DNA of 64,000 bases from Thermotogota bacterium (GCA_029780115.1 JAKOZG010000001.1:123236-187235), one strand, 5' to 3'. Shown: positions 44,656 through 54,146, counted from the first letter of the stretch. Notes: generated by a model from the sequence alone, not told the origin. Translations and numbers: made by a program.

Positions 44656-45783
44656 ATGGAAATAAAGATAGCCGGAGATTCCCATGGAACAAAAATGATC
44701 GGATTAATTGAAGAAATTCCGGCAGGTTTAAAAATTGACGAACAAAAAATAAATGATAATCTTAGAAGACGTCGATTAGGATACGGACGTGGAGAAAGAA
44801 TGAAAATAGAAACCGATCAAGTCCAAGTAATTGCAGGAACATGGAACGGAGTCACTACTGGCGCACCTGTAGTTATAGAAATAGAAAACAAGGCGGGAAA
44901 TCCGATAAATACTAATGACCAAAGACATGTCCCAAGGCCAGGACACGGAGACTATACTGGCTGGAGTAAATATAGACTCACAGATTTAAACATATATACT
45001 GAAAGAAATAGTGCACGTTGGACATGTGTTCTTACTGCATTAGGAAGCATTGCAGAACAATTTTTAGATCATTTTAACATTGAAATAATGAGTTTTGTCA
45101 GTTCAATCGGAAGCATTTGTGTTGAAAATTCAATGTTTGAGGAGATACAAAGAAATTTTGATTTTTATATACAAAAAAGAGATGCATCTCCTGTTCAATG
45201 TCCTTTTGATGACGTTTCAGAAAGAATGATAGAAGAAATAAATGAAAAAGCTTTGAAACAAGATACTACCTTAGGGGGAAGCATAAAAACTTTTGCTATA
45301 AATGTTCAACCAGGACTTGGAAGTTACGCAAATGTTCTTAACAGAGTAGATTCCAAAATTGGAAAATATTTTATGTCTATTCCATCTGTTAAAGGTGTTT
45401 TTATCGGTCTTGAAGATGTAAGCTTACCTGGAAATAAATATCACGATCCTTTTGTCTTTCAGAATGGTAAAATAAATAGAACCTCGAATAATGCTGGAGG
45501 AATAGAGGCAGGTATCACTAATGGAGAAAATATTGTCGTTACTACTTATTTTAAACCAATTTCTACTTTAGCTAAACCTCTAGATTCTATTAATCTTGAA
45601 ACCAAGGAAAACGTAAAAGCTCCATACATAAGATCTGATTCTGTTATCCTTCCAGCTGCTACAGTTATTACTGAATGCACATTAGCCTTAATCTTAATGG
45701 AAGAAATTATAGATGGTTTCGGAAATGATAATATCGAATTAATTAAAGAAAGATATTTTTCAAAATATTCCAAAAACAATTAA
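44656..45783 (+). CDS. aroC: chorismate synthase
   Basis: Last step to chorismate, with reduced FMN. Motifs: GDSHGTKMIGLIEEIPAGL, RRLGYGRGERMKIETDQV, PGHGDYTGWSKY with the family PGHAD-like loop, RNSARWT, and SNNAGGIEAGITNG. At 375 residues it matches the short bacterial form. GAGGAGG precedes the ATG. It follows aroE after 182 nt with no feature I recognise, so it is probably in the same transcript. Confidence 0.95.
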   Translation: MEIKIAGDSHGTKMIGLIEEIPAGLKIDEQKINDNLRRRRLGYGRGERMKIETDQVQVIAGTWNGVTTGAPVVIEIENKAGNPINTNDQRHVPRPGHGDYTGWSKYRLTDLNIYTERNSARWTCVLTALGSIAEQFLDHFNIEIMSFVSSIGSICVENSMFEEIQRNFDFYIQKRDASPVQCPFDDVSERMIEEINEKALKQDTTLGGSIKTFAINVQPGLGSYANVLNRVDSKIGKYFMSIPSVKGVFIGLEDVSLPGNKYHDPFVFQNGKINRTSNNAGGIEAGITNGENIVVTTYFKPISTLAKPLDSINLETKENVKAPYIRSDSVILPAATVITECTLALILMEEIIDGFGNDNIELIKERYFSKYSKNN

Positions 45784-45796
45784 CTTACCAATTTTG

Positions 45797-45861
45797 AAAG
45801 GAGGTCTGCGTGTAAATTCTTTATCTTTCTGAATAATACAAAGAATTTACATACAATATAA
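45797..45861 (+). promoter_or_regulatory. structured translation-initiation region of aroKB
   Basis: AAAGGAGG (45797-45804) lies 57 nt before the ATG. In between is a 12-bp perfect hairpin TGTAAATTCTTT / AAAGAATTTACA (45811-45822 and 45840-45851). GTG-TAA, a start immediately followed by a stop, sits 5 nt after the binding site (45810-45815). No other ribosome binding site is near the ATG. Confidence 0.6.
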
Positions 45862-47355
45862 ATGAAAATTTTTTTAGTTGGAATGATGGGGTCTGGAAAA
45901 AGCACTTTGGCTAAAATGATTTCTAAAGTTTTATCAATTCCATATTTGGATATGGATGAAGAAATAGAAGCAAGAGAAAATAAAACAATTAAAGAAATAT
46001 TTGAAAAAAATGGAGAATCGTATTTTAGAGATCTAGAAAGCTCCCTTCTTAAATCTTTAGTAAAGCAACCTGACTCTGTCGTTGTTGCTACCGGTGGAGG
46101 TGTAGTCTTAAGACCAGATAATAGAGAATTGTTAAAAAAAGAGACAACAATTTACCTAAAAGTATCTCCACAAGAATTAAAAAAGCGAGTGTCACCTAAC
46201 AATAGACCACTTTTATCTAATAATATCGACAATATATTTACCATCTACGATGAAAGAATAAATTTATATGAAATGTTTGAATCAGTTGACATTACTTACT
46301 TAAATGAATGGGAAGCAGTTGCTAAAATTCTTCAAAAGGTTGATTATAAAAAAAATTTATCCATTGATTCATCATTTCAAAAAATCTATATAGAAGCAGG
46401 CAGTTTAAAAAACATACCAAAAAATGCTATAGTATTTACAAGTGAAAAAGTTGATAGTTTATACGGAGAATTTTTCACTGAAAAAAAACTCGTATTCCCA
46501 AATGGCGAAGAAGTTAAAGATATAGTTTATGTCACAAAAGCATGGGAGTATTTACTTGAAAACAATGTCACACGAAAGGATCTACTTTGTGGAGTTGGTG
46601 GAGGAACTATAACTGATTTTACAGGTTTTGTGGGTTCGACTTATAAAAGAGGAATGAATTTCATTTTCTATCCTACTACTCTATTAGGGCAAATTGACGC
46701 TGCTATTGGTGGAAAAAACGGGATAGATTTCAAAAAATACAAAAATGTTATTGGCATAATAAATTTACCAAATGAAGTCATTATAGATCCTATAACAACT
46801 TTATCCCTTGATGATATAAGATTTAGAGAAGGACTAATAGAAGGTTTTAAAATCTCTCTTATCTCAGGTGGAGAGTTTTATACTTTTTTTAAAAATCATT
46901 TGTATGATTTACTAAATCGAAATTTAGATACATTAACTTGGTTTATAAAAAGATCTGTCGAAGAGAAGTTGAGGATTGTTCAACAAGATTTTAAAGATAC
47001 TGGTTTAAGAAGTTACCTAAATTTAGGACATAGTCTTGGGCACGCTTTTGAAGCAGTAACAGGTATTGCTCATGGCTTGTCAGTTGGATGGGGGTTGTAT
47101 CAAGAATTAATGTACTCAAAAAATAAAAAACACATTGACGATAGGACATTATATGATATCATTAGCATTCTAGATGTACTTCTTCCCAGTAGTATTAAAA
47201 ATATAAAAGTTGAAAAACATGCATTGTTAAGTTATTTGAGTAACGACAAGAAAATGGAAGGATCCAATATAATTAAATTACCTATTTTAAAGGCTCCAGG
47301 TAAAGTTATAATTGAAGATATAGATTATCATGAGTTAGTTAATGCGCTTTTTTAA
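45862..47355 (+). CDS. aroKB: shikimate kinase / 3-dehydroquinate synthase fusion
   Basis: Two pathway enzymes in one 497-residue chain. Residues 1-160: shikimate kinase with Walker A GMMGSGKST (7-15), MDEEIEAR and ATGGGVVLR. Residues about 165-497: dehydroquinate synthase with GVGGGTITDFTGFVGSTYKRG, YPTTLLGQIDAAIGGKNGI, GHSLGHAFEA and HGLSVGWG, giving the metal ligands. The same fusion is known in Thermotoga. The start is certain from the kinase motif, although the ribosome binding site is distant (see the structured initiation region). Confidence 0.96.
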   Translation: MKIFLVGMMGSGKSTLAKMISKVLSIPYLDMDEEIEARENKTIKEIFEKNGESYFRDLESSLLKSLVKQPDSVVVATGGGVVLRPDNRELLKKETTIYLKVSPQELKKRVSPNNRPLLSNNIDNIFTIYDERINLYEMFESVDITYLNEWEAVAKILQKVDYKKNLSIDSSFQKIYIEAGSLKNIPKNAIVFTSEKVDSLYGEFFTEKKLVFPNGEEVKDIVYVTKAWEYLLENNVTRKDLLCGVGGGTITDFTGFVGSTYKRGMNFIFYPTTLLGQIDAAIGGKNGIDFKKYKNVIGIINLPNEVIIDPITTLSLDDIRFREGLIEGFKISLISGGEFYTFFKNHLYDLLNRNLDTLTWFIKRSVEEKLRIVQQDFKDTGLRSYLNLGHSLGHAFEAVTGIAHGLSVGWGLYQELMYSKNKKHIDDRTLYDIISILDVLLPSSIKNIKVEKHALLSYLSNDKKMEGSNIIKLPILKAPGKVIIEDIDYHELVNALF

Positions 47356-47414
47356 CAGTTTTCTAAAGGATAAGTAATTTGAAAATGAAGATTTCTAAAA
47401 AGAGGAGAGAAAGA

Positions 47415-47840
47415 ATGATTTTAATAATTAATGGACCTAATATCAACATGCTCGGAAAAAGGCCAAAAGATATCTATGGCACTGTAAGTTATGATGAACT
47501 CGAGAAAATAATCAATGATTATGCAGAAAAAAATAGCCTTGACGTAAAGATCTTTCAGTCCAATTCAGAAGGTGAAATAATTGATAGAATTCAAAGATTA
47601 GATTACAAAGCATTGATCATAAATCCTGGTGCCTACACCCATTATTCATATGCTATCAGAGATGCACTTGAAATAGCAACTGTTCCAAAAATTGAAGTTC
47701 ATCTTACCAACATTTTAGCAAGAGAAGATTTTCGCCATAGGTCTGTTACTGCTGCATGCTGCAGTGGAGTAATTTCAGGATTTGGTTTTGATGGATATAT
47801 TTTAGCATTGAACTATATTAATAAAATGATAAGTAAATAG
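47415..47840 (+). CDS. aroQ: 3-dehydroquinate dehydratase, type II
   Basis: Dehydrates 3-dehydroquinate. The ATG at 47415, 7 nt behind AGAGGAG, gives MILIINGPNINMLGKRPKDIYG, the exact family N-terminus with the catalytic Tyr; a longer in-frame start at 47379 is unlikely. NSEGEIIDRIQ, INPGAYTHYSYAIRDAL, EVHLTNI and the Arg of FRHRS follow. 141 residues. It completes the DAHP-to-chorismate set. Confidence 0.96.
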   Translation: MILIINGPNINMLGKRPKDIYGTVSYDELEKIINDYAEKNSLDVKIFQSNSEGEIIDRIQRLDYKALIINPGAYTHYSYAIRDALEIATVPKIEVHLTNILAREDFRHRSVTAACCSGVISGFGFDGYILALNYINKMISK

Positions 47841-47914
47841 CAAGGTCATTAACTCATAAAGCCAAACAAATTTATTTGCCAATACAATTCTCAAAATATA
47901 GGAGGAACAATAAA

Positions 47915-48469
47915 GTGACTGAAAAAGAAAAAATGTTAGCCGGAGAATTTTACACAGCCTCAGATCCTCAACTTGTTAACGACAGACAAAAAGCTCGACG
48001 ATTAGTGTGGAAATTTAATAATTCTCATCCAGATGAACTAGCTGATAGAAAAAATATATTGAAAGAACTATTTGGAAAAATCGGAGAAAATATATTTATA
48101 GAACCTTCTTTCCATTGCGACTACGGCTATAATATATCTGTAGGGAATTATTTTTTTATGAACTTTGGTGGGATCATTCTTGATTGTAACAAAGTCACAA
48201 TCGGAGATTATGTACAAATTGGTCCAAATGTGCAAATATACTCTGCTACTCATTCTACTTATCCTACTAGTAGAAAAAACTTCCTAGAACTCGCTTTCCC
48301 TATAACGATTGGAAATAATGTCTGGATTGGAGGGGGTGCAATTATAGGACCTGGTGTTACAATTGGGGATAATTCTGTCATAGGAGCCGGAAGTGTAGTT
48401 ACTAAAAATATTCCTGCAAACGTTGTTGCTGTCGGAAATCCATGTAGAATAATTAAAGAAATTAAGTAG
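47915..48469 (+). CDS. maltose/galactoside O-acetyltransferase family protein
   Basis: A left-handed beta-helix acetyltransferase using acetyl-CoA. GTG at 47915, 9 nt behind GGAGG, gives 184 residues starting TEKEKMLAGEFYTASDPQLVNDRQKAR, the Mac/LacA N-terminal domain. Hexapeptide repeats and the catalytic His follow: SVGNYFFMNFGGIILDCNKVTIGDYVQIGP with YSATH, then IGNNVWIGGGAIIGPGVTIGDNSVIGAGSVV. The acceptor sugar is unknown. It follows aroQ at 74 nt. Confidence 0.9.
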   Translation: MTEKEKMLAGEFYTASDPQLVNDRQKARRLVWKFNNSHPDELADRKNILKELFGKIGENIFIEPSFHCDYGYNISVGNYFFMNFGGIILDCNKVTIGDYVQIGPNVQIYSATHSTYPTSRKNFLELAFPITIGNNVWIGGGAIIGPGVTIGDNSVIGAGSVVTKNIPANVVAVGNPCRIIKEIK

Positions 48470-48532
48470 GTAGAATTCAAAATTCTATTTCAACCACTAA
48501 TCAATCTGAAATCTATCAAATAGGGGGTAAAA

Positions 48533-49279
48533 ATGAAAAATATAATTCTTGGAGTTGTTCAAGGTCTCACAGAATTTCTTCCTGTTTCGAGTTCTGGACA
48601 TTTAGTTATATTTTCCCATTTTATGAACATTGATACAAATGTACCATACTTTGCTTTACTTCATTTAGCTACGTTTTTTGCTGTATTAATTTTCGTTTGG
48701 CAAGAGGTATTACAATTAATCAAAGGGCTTTTTAAGTGGGAAAAGGAGTCACTTTCTCTAATATTGAAATTAATTATTTCATCTATTCCTGCGGCAATCA
48801 TAGGTTTTACACTTGAATCAACTGTTGAATCAGCATTTTCATCCTTATCTTTAGTTGGAATTTTTTTATTAATAACAGGTTTTTTACTTTTTTTCTCTGA
48901 TTACTTCAATGGTGAAAAAAATATACAACAAATATCTTATCTTGATGCTCTAGTTATAGGAATTATGCAAGCGGTGGCCATATTCCCTGGATTGTCAAGA
49001 AGTGGTTCAACTATATTTGCTGCGCTTTTAATGAAAATGAAAAGAGAAGATGCTGTAAAATATTCATTCTTAATGAGCCTTCCAGTAACTTTTGGCGCAG
49101 GAATTTTTGAAATTACAAAAGTTTCTTTTAATCCAAGTATGATTCTTGGTTCAATAGCAGCCTTTGGTTTTGGTTTAATAGGGTTGTTGTTAGTCAAAAA
49201 AACTGTAATAGCTGGAAAATTAAAATATTTTTCTATTTATTGTTTTATTGTTGGACTTATTTCCATATTTATTATATAA
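48533..49279 (+). CDS. uppP: undecaprenyl-diphosphatase
   Basis: Recycles the lipid carrier of cell-wall synthesis (BacA family). About seven hydrophobic segments in 248 residues. Signature 1 is GVVQGLTEFLPVSSSGHLVIF (residues 5-25) and signature 2 is PGLSRSGSTI. TAGGGGG precedes the ATG. It continues the plus-strand gene string after the acetyltransferase. Confidence 0.95.
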   Translation: MKNIILGVVQGLTEFLPVSSSGHLVIFSHFMNIDTNVPYFALLHLATFFAVLIFVWQEVLQLIKGLFKWEKESLSLILKLIISSIPAAIIGFTLESTVESAFSSLSLVGIFLLITGFLLFFSDYFNGEKNIQQISYLDALVIGIMQAVAIFPGLSRSGSTIFAALLMKMKREDAVKYSFLMSLPVTFGAGIFEITKVSFNPSMILGSIAAFGFGLIGLLLVKKTVIAGKLKYFSIYCFIVGLISIFII

Positions 49280-49316
49280 CATCGTGGATTACCAAAACTT
49301 GAGCAGGGGTGGAAAT

Positions 49317-50090
49317 ATGAATAATCTACAAGAAAAAGTAGCTATTGTGACAGGTGGCGGTCAAGGAATTGGCGCAGCCATATGCGAATTATTTTGTCAA
49401 AATGGCATAAAAGCTGTTATTGCGGAAATAGATGAAGAAGCAGGACTAGAAAGAGAAAAACTACTTAAAGAAAAAGGTTTTGAAGCTCTATTTATTTTCA
49501 CAGACGTAGCGGATGAAAATTCCGTAAAAAAGATGGTTGATCAAACAATAAAGATACATGGAAAGATAGACATTCTCGTTAATAATGCCGCTATCAGTTC
49601 AACTAAAAGTATTTTTGACAGAACGTTTGAAGAGTGGAACAGAGTAATTCAAGTTAATCTTTCAGGACCTTACCTATGTTCAAAATATTGTGCAGAAAAC
49701 ATGAAAGAAAACGGAGGAATTATTATAAATATTGCTAGTACAAGAGCTTTTCAGTCTGAACCTGATACAGAACCTTATTCAGCATCAAAAGGCGGAGTTG
49801 TAGCTTTAACACACTCACTAGCCATAAGCTTAGCACAATTTGGCATAAGAGTTGTAAGTATAAGTCCCGGATGGATAGAAACTTCAAATTGGAAGAAAAA
49901 AAGCCAAAAGACTGAACCAATACTTCGAGAAATCGATCATTCTCAACATCCTACAGGAAGAGTGGGAAATCCGCTTGATATTGCCAATTTATGTTTATTT
50001 TTAGCAGACAACGAAAAAGCAGGATTCATTACAGGAGTTAATTATATAGTTGATGGAGGTATGACTATAAAAATGATATATGCGGAGTGA
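49317..50090 (+). CDS. short-chain dehydrogenase/reductase (SDR family)
   Basis: A classical SDR oxidoreductase of 257 residues. The cofactor motif is VTGGGQGIGAAI, the structural motif NNAA, and the active site Ser-Tyr-Lys lies in IASTRAFQSEPDTEPYSASKGG. The acidic residue after the second strand (VIAEIDEEA) suggests NAD over NADP. The substrate is not clear. The ATG at 49317 behind CAGGGGTGG is preferred over an upstream frame that overlaps uppP. Confidence 0.88.
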   Translation: MNNLQEKVAIVTGGGQGIGAAICELFCQNGIKAVIAEIDEEAGLEREKLLKEKGFEALFIFTDVADENSVKKMVDQTIKIHGKIDILVNNAAISSTKSIFDRTFEEWNRVIQVNLSGPYLCSKYCAENMKENGGIIINIASTRAFQSEPDTEPYSASKGGVVALTHSLAISLAQFGIRVVSISPGWIETSNWKKKSQKTEPILREIDHSQHPTGRVGNPLDIANLCLFLADNEKAGFITGVNYIVDGGMTIKMIYAE

Positions 50091-50107
50091 ACTATCCACA
50101 AATAAAT

Positions 50108-50310
50108 ACGGGTTCCTGTACGTTAAAAACACACCTTTTCAACCTACGTACAGGAACCCGTCACTTCACAAACCTCGAAACTTACCACAAAGCACCTTCC
50201 TCAACTACTTGTTGCTTCTTACTACCACACTGCAGAAAATCAACAAGAACTGAACTACACTAAACTAAAACATGTTACCACTGTATCGGAGCTCATTTCC
50301 CTGCTCCACT
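50108..50310 (-). ncRNA. candidate structured small RNA, about 200 nt
   Basis: On the minus strand a near-consensus promoter ends at 50314, and the transcript would run to a 16-bp perfect stem ACGGGTTCCTGTACGT / ACGTACAGGAACCCGT (50161-50146 with 50123-50108), then TATTTATTT. Internal stems: GGAGC/GCTCC near the 5' end (50307-50303 with 50292-50288) and CTTGTTG/CAACAAG (50247-50241 with 50214-50208). The motif GTGGTA recurs three times. No open frame fits. I do not recognise a known RNA family: it lacks the SRP loop, RNase P and tmRNA signatures. Confidence 0.55.
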
Positions 50311-50313
50311 ATA

Positions 50314-50342
50314 ATTATGCCATAATTTTTTTTAAATGTCAA
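50314..50342 (-). promoter_or_regulatory. promoter of the candidate ncRNA
   Basis: On the minus strand TTGACA (50342-50337), a 17-bp spacer and CATAAT (50319-50314). No gene follows except the candidate ncRNA. Confidence 0.7.
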
Positions 50343-50418
50343 GCATTTATTTTTAAATTTTTATTAAATCAATTGTATTTTTACTATCTTTTGCAAGTAG
50401 AATTATTTAATGATAATT

Positions 50419-51498
50419 TCATTTAGCTTTTTGTATGGCCATACTTTTTTTGGTTTCCAATCCATGCATTGCTAGTGCAAATGCAATAACTGCATAAGCG
50501 ATAAATTCTCTAAAATATTCTCCAATCTGTGGCTGCCCAAAAAGTTTGTTCCCTGCACTAGGAGCTACAATAAACAATGTGTGAAACAAAATCACTCCGA
50601 TAATCGCATTCCAGATAGAAGCTTTTCTAGTTGTAGCGCCGCCTACTAAAAGAGCGGCAATTGAAAACAATCCAACTTGCTCATGACTATTATACGTATT
50701 TATCGTCCCAATATCTTGAAGATATATTATCTGACCTATAGCTGCAAGAACGGTGGATAAGATTACTGCAATTATTCTTACTTTGTCAACATCTATCCCA
50801 GCAACCTCTGAGGAGTACATATCTTGTCCTACTGCTCTCATGTCCTGCCCAAGCTTGGTTTTAAAAAGAAAAAATATAAAAAGGCAAAGTACAATGATGA
50901 TAATTAATGGAACCATATACAATCTAATCATACCATATTGTCCCATTCTGATAATCCATATATTATTTAAAACCCCTTCTAATGTTCCCCACAAATCGAC
51001 TGTATTTCTCAATCCTACACCATCTGGTAACAACATCGTTTTGGTAGAAAATGGAATTATAGAACCAATAAAAAACAAAAAGAATAATTGGTAAACACCA
51101 TTAGCAAAAAATCCTAAAATCATAGAAGTAATCATTTCCTTACCTTTAGCTCTATTCAAAAGAAGGCCACTTAAAAATCCCAATAAGATTGCTATAACAG
51201 TAGCTAAAAGACAAGAAATAATTAATCCTGTAACACCACTCATACCCCAATCAATAGCAAAAAACATTGCTGCTTGTCCGGCCATTGCTCCAAGAACTAT
51301 TCCAAAATTCAGCCCTAAGCCTGCTACTACAGGAATTAGTAAAGAAAGAACTAAAAATGAATTTCGAGTTATTCGAGTAATAATTTCTACTACCAAAAAA
51401 TTTATAGGTATGTCTGCTATTATTATGGCTGAGACACATAAAACAACAAACACTATGGGAACAATATTTGAAAGAAGTATATTTTTAATCTTTACCAT
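50419..51498 (-). CDS. ABC transporter permease (nucleoside/BMP type, second permease)
   Basis: A 359-residue membrane protein of the BPD_transp_2 family with about ten hydrophobic helices. GLNFGIVLGAMAGQAAMFFAI and the loop DMRAVGQDMYSSEVAGIDVDKVR are family-typical. The last gene of a four-gene unit; it directly abuts the first permease. Paralogues transport purine nucleosides or related compounds; the substrate here is not known. Confidence 0.88.
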   Translation of the reverse strand: MVKIKNILLSNIVPIVFVVLCVSAIIIADIPINFLVVEIITRITRNSFLVLSLLIPVVAGLGLNFGIVLGAMAGQAAMFFAIDWGMSGVTGLIISCLLATVIAILLGFLSGLLLNRAKGKEMITSMILGFFANGVYQLFFLFFIGSIIPFSTKTMLLPDGVGLRNTVDLWGTLEGVLNNIWIIRMGQYGMIRLYMVPLIIIIVLCLFIFFLFKTKLGQDMRAVGQDMYSSEVAGIDVDKVRIIAVILSTVLAAIGQIIYLQDIGTINTYNSHEQVGLFSIAALLVGGATTRKASIWNAIIGVILFHTLFIVAPSAGNKLFGQPQIGEYFREFIAYAVIAFALAMHGLETKKSMAIQKAK

Positions 51499-52539
51499 TT
51501 AAGTAGCCTCCTTGGGAGCCCTGGAGAGAGCATACAATATCATTCCATTACTGATTATCATTCTCAATACCTCTGTTATATCTCCTCTAGCAACTTGACT
51601 TAATACAGGAAGCGCTATGGTCAATAATGTTTGAAAAATAGTTGTCCCTACTATAACGTTTGTGATAGTGGCTCTATTTAATGAAGCACCTCCAATTAAA
51701 ATACAAGCTACTGCTGGAAATGCCATATATAATGGAGCTCTATACAACTGCAAAAAACCATAGCTTTGGGCATAAATTATTATTCCAATTCCAGCAAGTA
51801 CCGTTGAAAAAATTACAGCAACTTGGCGAGCCTTTTTTGTATTTACTCCTGAACTTATAGCGTACTTTTCATTTTGTCCTGTTAAATCTATTGCTAATCC
51901 AATACGTGTCTTAAAGAATAAATAAACCAACACACATGTTCCTGCAAAAAAAAGGAGTAATCCTGTGGGTACCTCAAAAGAACCTATTTTTATCTTCATA
52001 AAATCATTTAATACGCTACCAAAATAATCATTTAATGTTAAAGTATATCTTAGACCTTTTCCCCCAATTGCCCACACCATATCAGGACTTGAGAATGGTA
52101 ATAAAAGCCACATAATACTCATAAAAGCAACTATTGAATATCCTAAATATGTTCCAACCATCATTTCTTGTCCACGAACTTTTTCTAAAATCCAAGAGTA
52201 CCCTAAACCAAGAGGTAAACAAAATACGACAGCAAGTAAAATAGCAACCCAAAATCCAACAAATCCAACAAGTCCCAGCTGCATACTAATTAGTGCTCCT
52301 AACAATCCTCCAATTATTCCTATAGGTAACCCAAAATTCGGGCCTATTCCAGATCTTATAGTAGGTACCATCGCTAATACTAACACACCATTCATACCTA
52401 TCCTTCTAAGAGAATCTCCAATCAGAGGAGGTACAGCAACGCCCGTAATGAATGCTAGTACAAACAACCCTACTAAAAACAATACTATTATTAAAGTTGG
52501 AATATCTATTTTTTTAAGAAGTGCAGTCCTATCGTTCAC
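51499..52539 (-). CDS. ABC transporter permease (nucleoside/BMP type, first permease)
   Basis: A 346-residue BPD_transp_2 permease with GPNFGLPIGIIGGLLGALIS and the cytoplasmic loop LTGQNEKYAISSGVNTKKAR. The start is GTG (52539), 9 nt behind GGAGGTG; it overlaps the end of the ATPase gene by 11 bp. It and the following permease are homologous and presumably form the heterodimeric channel. Confidence 0.88.
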   Translation of the reverse strand: MNDRTALLKKIDIPTLIIVLFLVGLFVLAFITGVAVPPLIGDSLRRIGMNGVLVLAMVPTIRSGIGPNFGLPIGIIGGLLGALISMQLGLVGFVGFWVAILLAVVFCLPLGLGYSWILEKVRGQEMMVGTYLGYSIVAFMSIMWLLLPFSSPDMVWAIGGKGLRYTLTLNDYFGSVLNDFMKIKIGSFEVPTGLLLFFAGTCVLVYLFFKTRIGLAIDLTGQNEKYAISSGVNTKKARQVAVIFSTVLAGIGIIIYAQSYGFLQLYRAPLYMAFPAVACILIGGASLNRATITNVIVGTTIFQTLLTIALPVLSQVARGDITEVLRMIISNGMILYALSRAPKEAT

Positions 52540-54127
52540 CCATTATCACCTCCTGGAATTTTCCAGCCATTGCCATACCAAACTCTGCGTCTGAATCAGT
52601 TGGTTTTAGAATAGCTGAAGGCTTTCCCTCTGAGACTATTGCTATACGATCACATATACTTCTCAATTCTGCAAGTTCGCTTGAGGTCATGACAATTGTT
52701 ATTCCTTTTTCCCTATTCATCTTAACAAGGTAATCTAAGACTAACTTTTTTGCACCAACGTCTATTCCACGTGTTGGCTCCGAAACAAAAAGAATTTTAG
52801 GCTTCAAAGTAAATGCTCTCGCCAGACAAACTTTTTGTTGATTGCCTCCACTTAATCTTCTAACTGGTTGTGAAGGACTTTTACAGCGTATATCAAGTTC
52901 TTTAATCATCTTTATTGCATGCTGCCTTATAGCCTTCTTATCATATATCTTCAAAAATAGAAGCCATTTCATAAACTCTCCATAGGCTTGAATGGCAGTT
53001 GCAGTTATATTAATTTCTACCGATTCATCTAGTAACAATCCAACACCTCGTCGGTCTTCAGAAAGATATACGATGCCTTTATTTAGTGCAAAACCTGGAT
53101 TATTTAATTGAAACGGCTCATCCTCAAAGTAAACTGAACCATTTGATGGAAATAAACCAGCAATACCATTAGCGATTCCAAGTTTGCCTTGCCCAGCTAA
53201 ACCCCCTATACCCAATATTTCTCCTCTTATGATATCTATATCAAATCCTTTAACCATTTCTCCTGGCATTAAAACATGCAGATCATTTATTGACATGATA
53301 ACGTCTGTCTCATCAAGATTTTTCCCCCTTTTTGGTAGCTCTAATATTTCTACTTTTCTGCCTACCATTTTTTCAGCAATCGATATAGCGTTAAAAGATG
53401 AAATTGGACCATGATCAACCACAAATCCATCTCGCAAAATTGTTACTCGGTCTGAAACTTCCAACACCTCTGAAAGTCTATGAGATATAAATAAAATTGC
53501 TATTCCTTCTTTTGATAAGAAACGAACCACTTCTAAAAAACCTTTCACTTCAGATTCTGATAGGACTGCCGTCGGCTCATCTAAAACCAAAATTTTGAGA
53601 TTTTTTTTATCTATTTCTCTTGCTATTTCCACAAACTGTTTGTAAGCTACCGGTAGTCCAGCCACAGGAATCCATTCATCAAGAGTAGTCATTCCAACCG
53701 TATCCAAAGCTTTTCTAGCATCTTTTCTCATTCTTGGAATATCTAAAGTTTCAAGTGACTTTCCAAATATCCTGCTTAAAAAATTTTTTTTAGTGATCTC
53801 TCTGTTTAGTTTTATATTTTCTGTTATTGTGAATCCTGGCAAAAGCATGAATTCCTGGTGTACCATGCCTATGCCTAGTTCCATAGCCTTCCTGGGAGAG
53901 TCTATAATCACTGGTTTCCCTTCAAAAATAATTTCTCCTTCAAAGCCTCCGGTATTTTGAATAACAGGCATTCCAAAAAGAATGTTCATCAAAGTAGATT
54001 TACCTGAACCATTTTCCCCAACTAGACTATGAATTTCTCCAGGAAACAAATCTAGATTAACGTTTGTTAGGACCTGGTTGCCATAGTAAGATTTACATAT
54101 GTTTCTCATTTCAAGGATCTTTTCCAT
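52529..54127 (-). CDS. ABC transporter ATPase with two nucleotide-binding domains
   Basis: A 532-residue double ATPase of the sugar/nucleoside class. Domain 1: Walker A GENGSGKSTLMN, Walker B LVLDEPTAVLSESE; its signature is weak (VAYKQFVEIAREID). Domain 2: GGLAGQGKLGIANGIAG replaces a true Walker A, signature LSGGNQQKVCLARAF, Walker B ILFVSEPTRGIDVGA. The second site with a degenerate Walker A is usual in this class. ATG at 54127, 7 nt behind GGAGG, is preferred over an in-frame start at 54145. Confidence 0.92.
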   Translation of the reverse strand: MEKILEMRNICKSYYGNQVLTNVNLDLFPGEIHSLVGENGSGKSTLMNILFGMPVIQNTGGFEGEIIFEGKPVIIDSPRKAMELGIGMVHQEFMLLPGFTITENIKLNREITKKNFLSRIFGKSLETLDIPRMRKDARKALDTVGMTTLDEWIPVAGLPVAYKQFVEIAREIDKKNLKILVLDEPTAVLSESEVKGFLEVVRFLSKEGIAILFISHRLSEVLEVSDRVTILRDGFVVDHGPISSFNAISIAEKMVGRKVEILELPKRGKNLDETDVIMSINDLHVLMPGEMVKGFDIDIIRGEILGIGGLAGQGKLGIANGIAGLFPSNGSVYFEDEPFQLNNPGFALNKGIVYLSEDRRGVGLLLDESVEINITATAIQAYGEFMKWLLFLKIYDKKAIRQHAIKMIKELDIRCKSPSQPVRRLSGGNQQKVCLARAFTLKPKILFVSEPTRGIDVGAKKLVLDYLVKMNREKGITIVMTSSELAELRSICDRIAIVSEGKPSAILKPTDSDAEFGMAMAGKFQEVIMGER

Positions 54128-54146
54128 ACTGATTCCTCCTACCAAA

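Larger units (their letters stand above)
50091..50418. other. intergenic region with candidate ncRNA
   Basis: 328 bp between convergent genes. 50108-50310 is visibly richer in G and C than the surroundings and carries the candidate ncRNA on the minus strand with its own promoter (50314-50342). The rest is AT-rich. Confidence 0.6.

Noticed and set aside
50108..50310. Possible identity as 6S RNA, SRP RNA, RNase P RNA or tmRNA
   Set aside because: No pairing of 5' and 3' ends as in 6S, no GGAAGCAGC-type SRP loop, no RNase P or tmRNA conserved segments. Kept only as an unassigned candidate.
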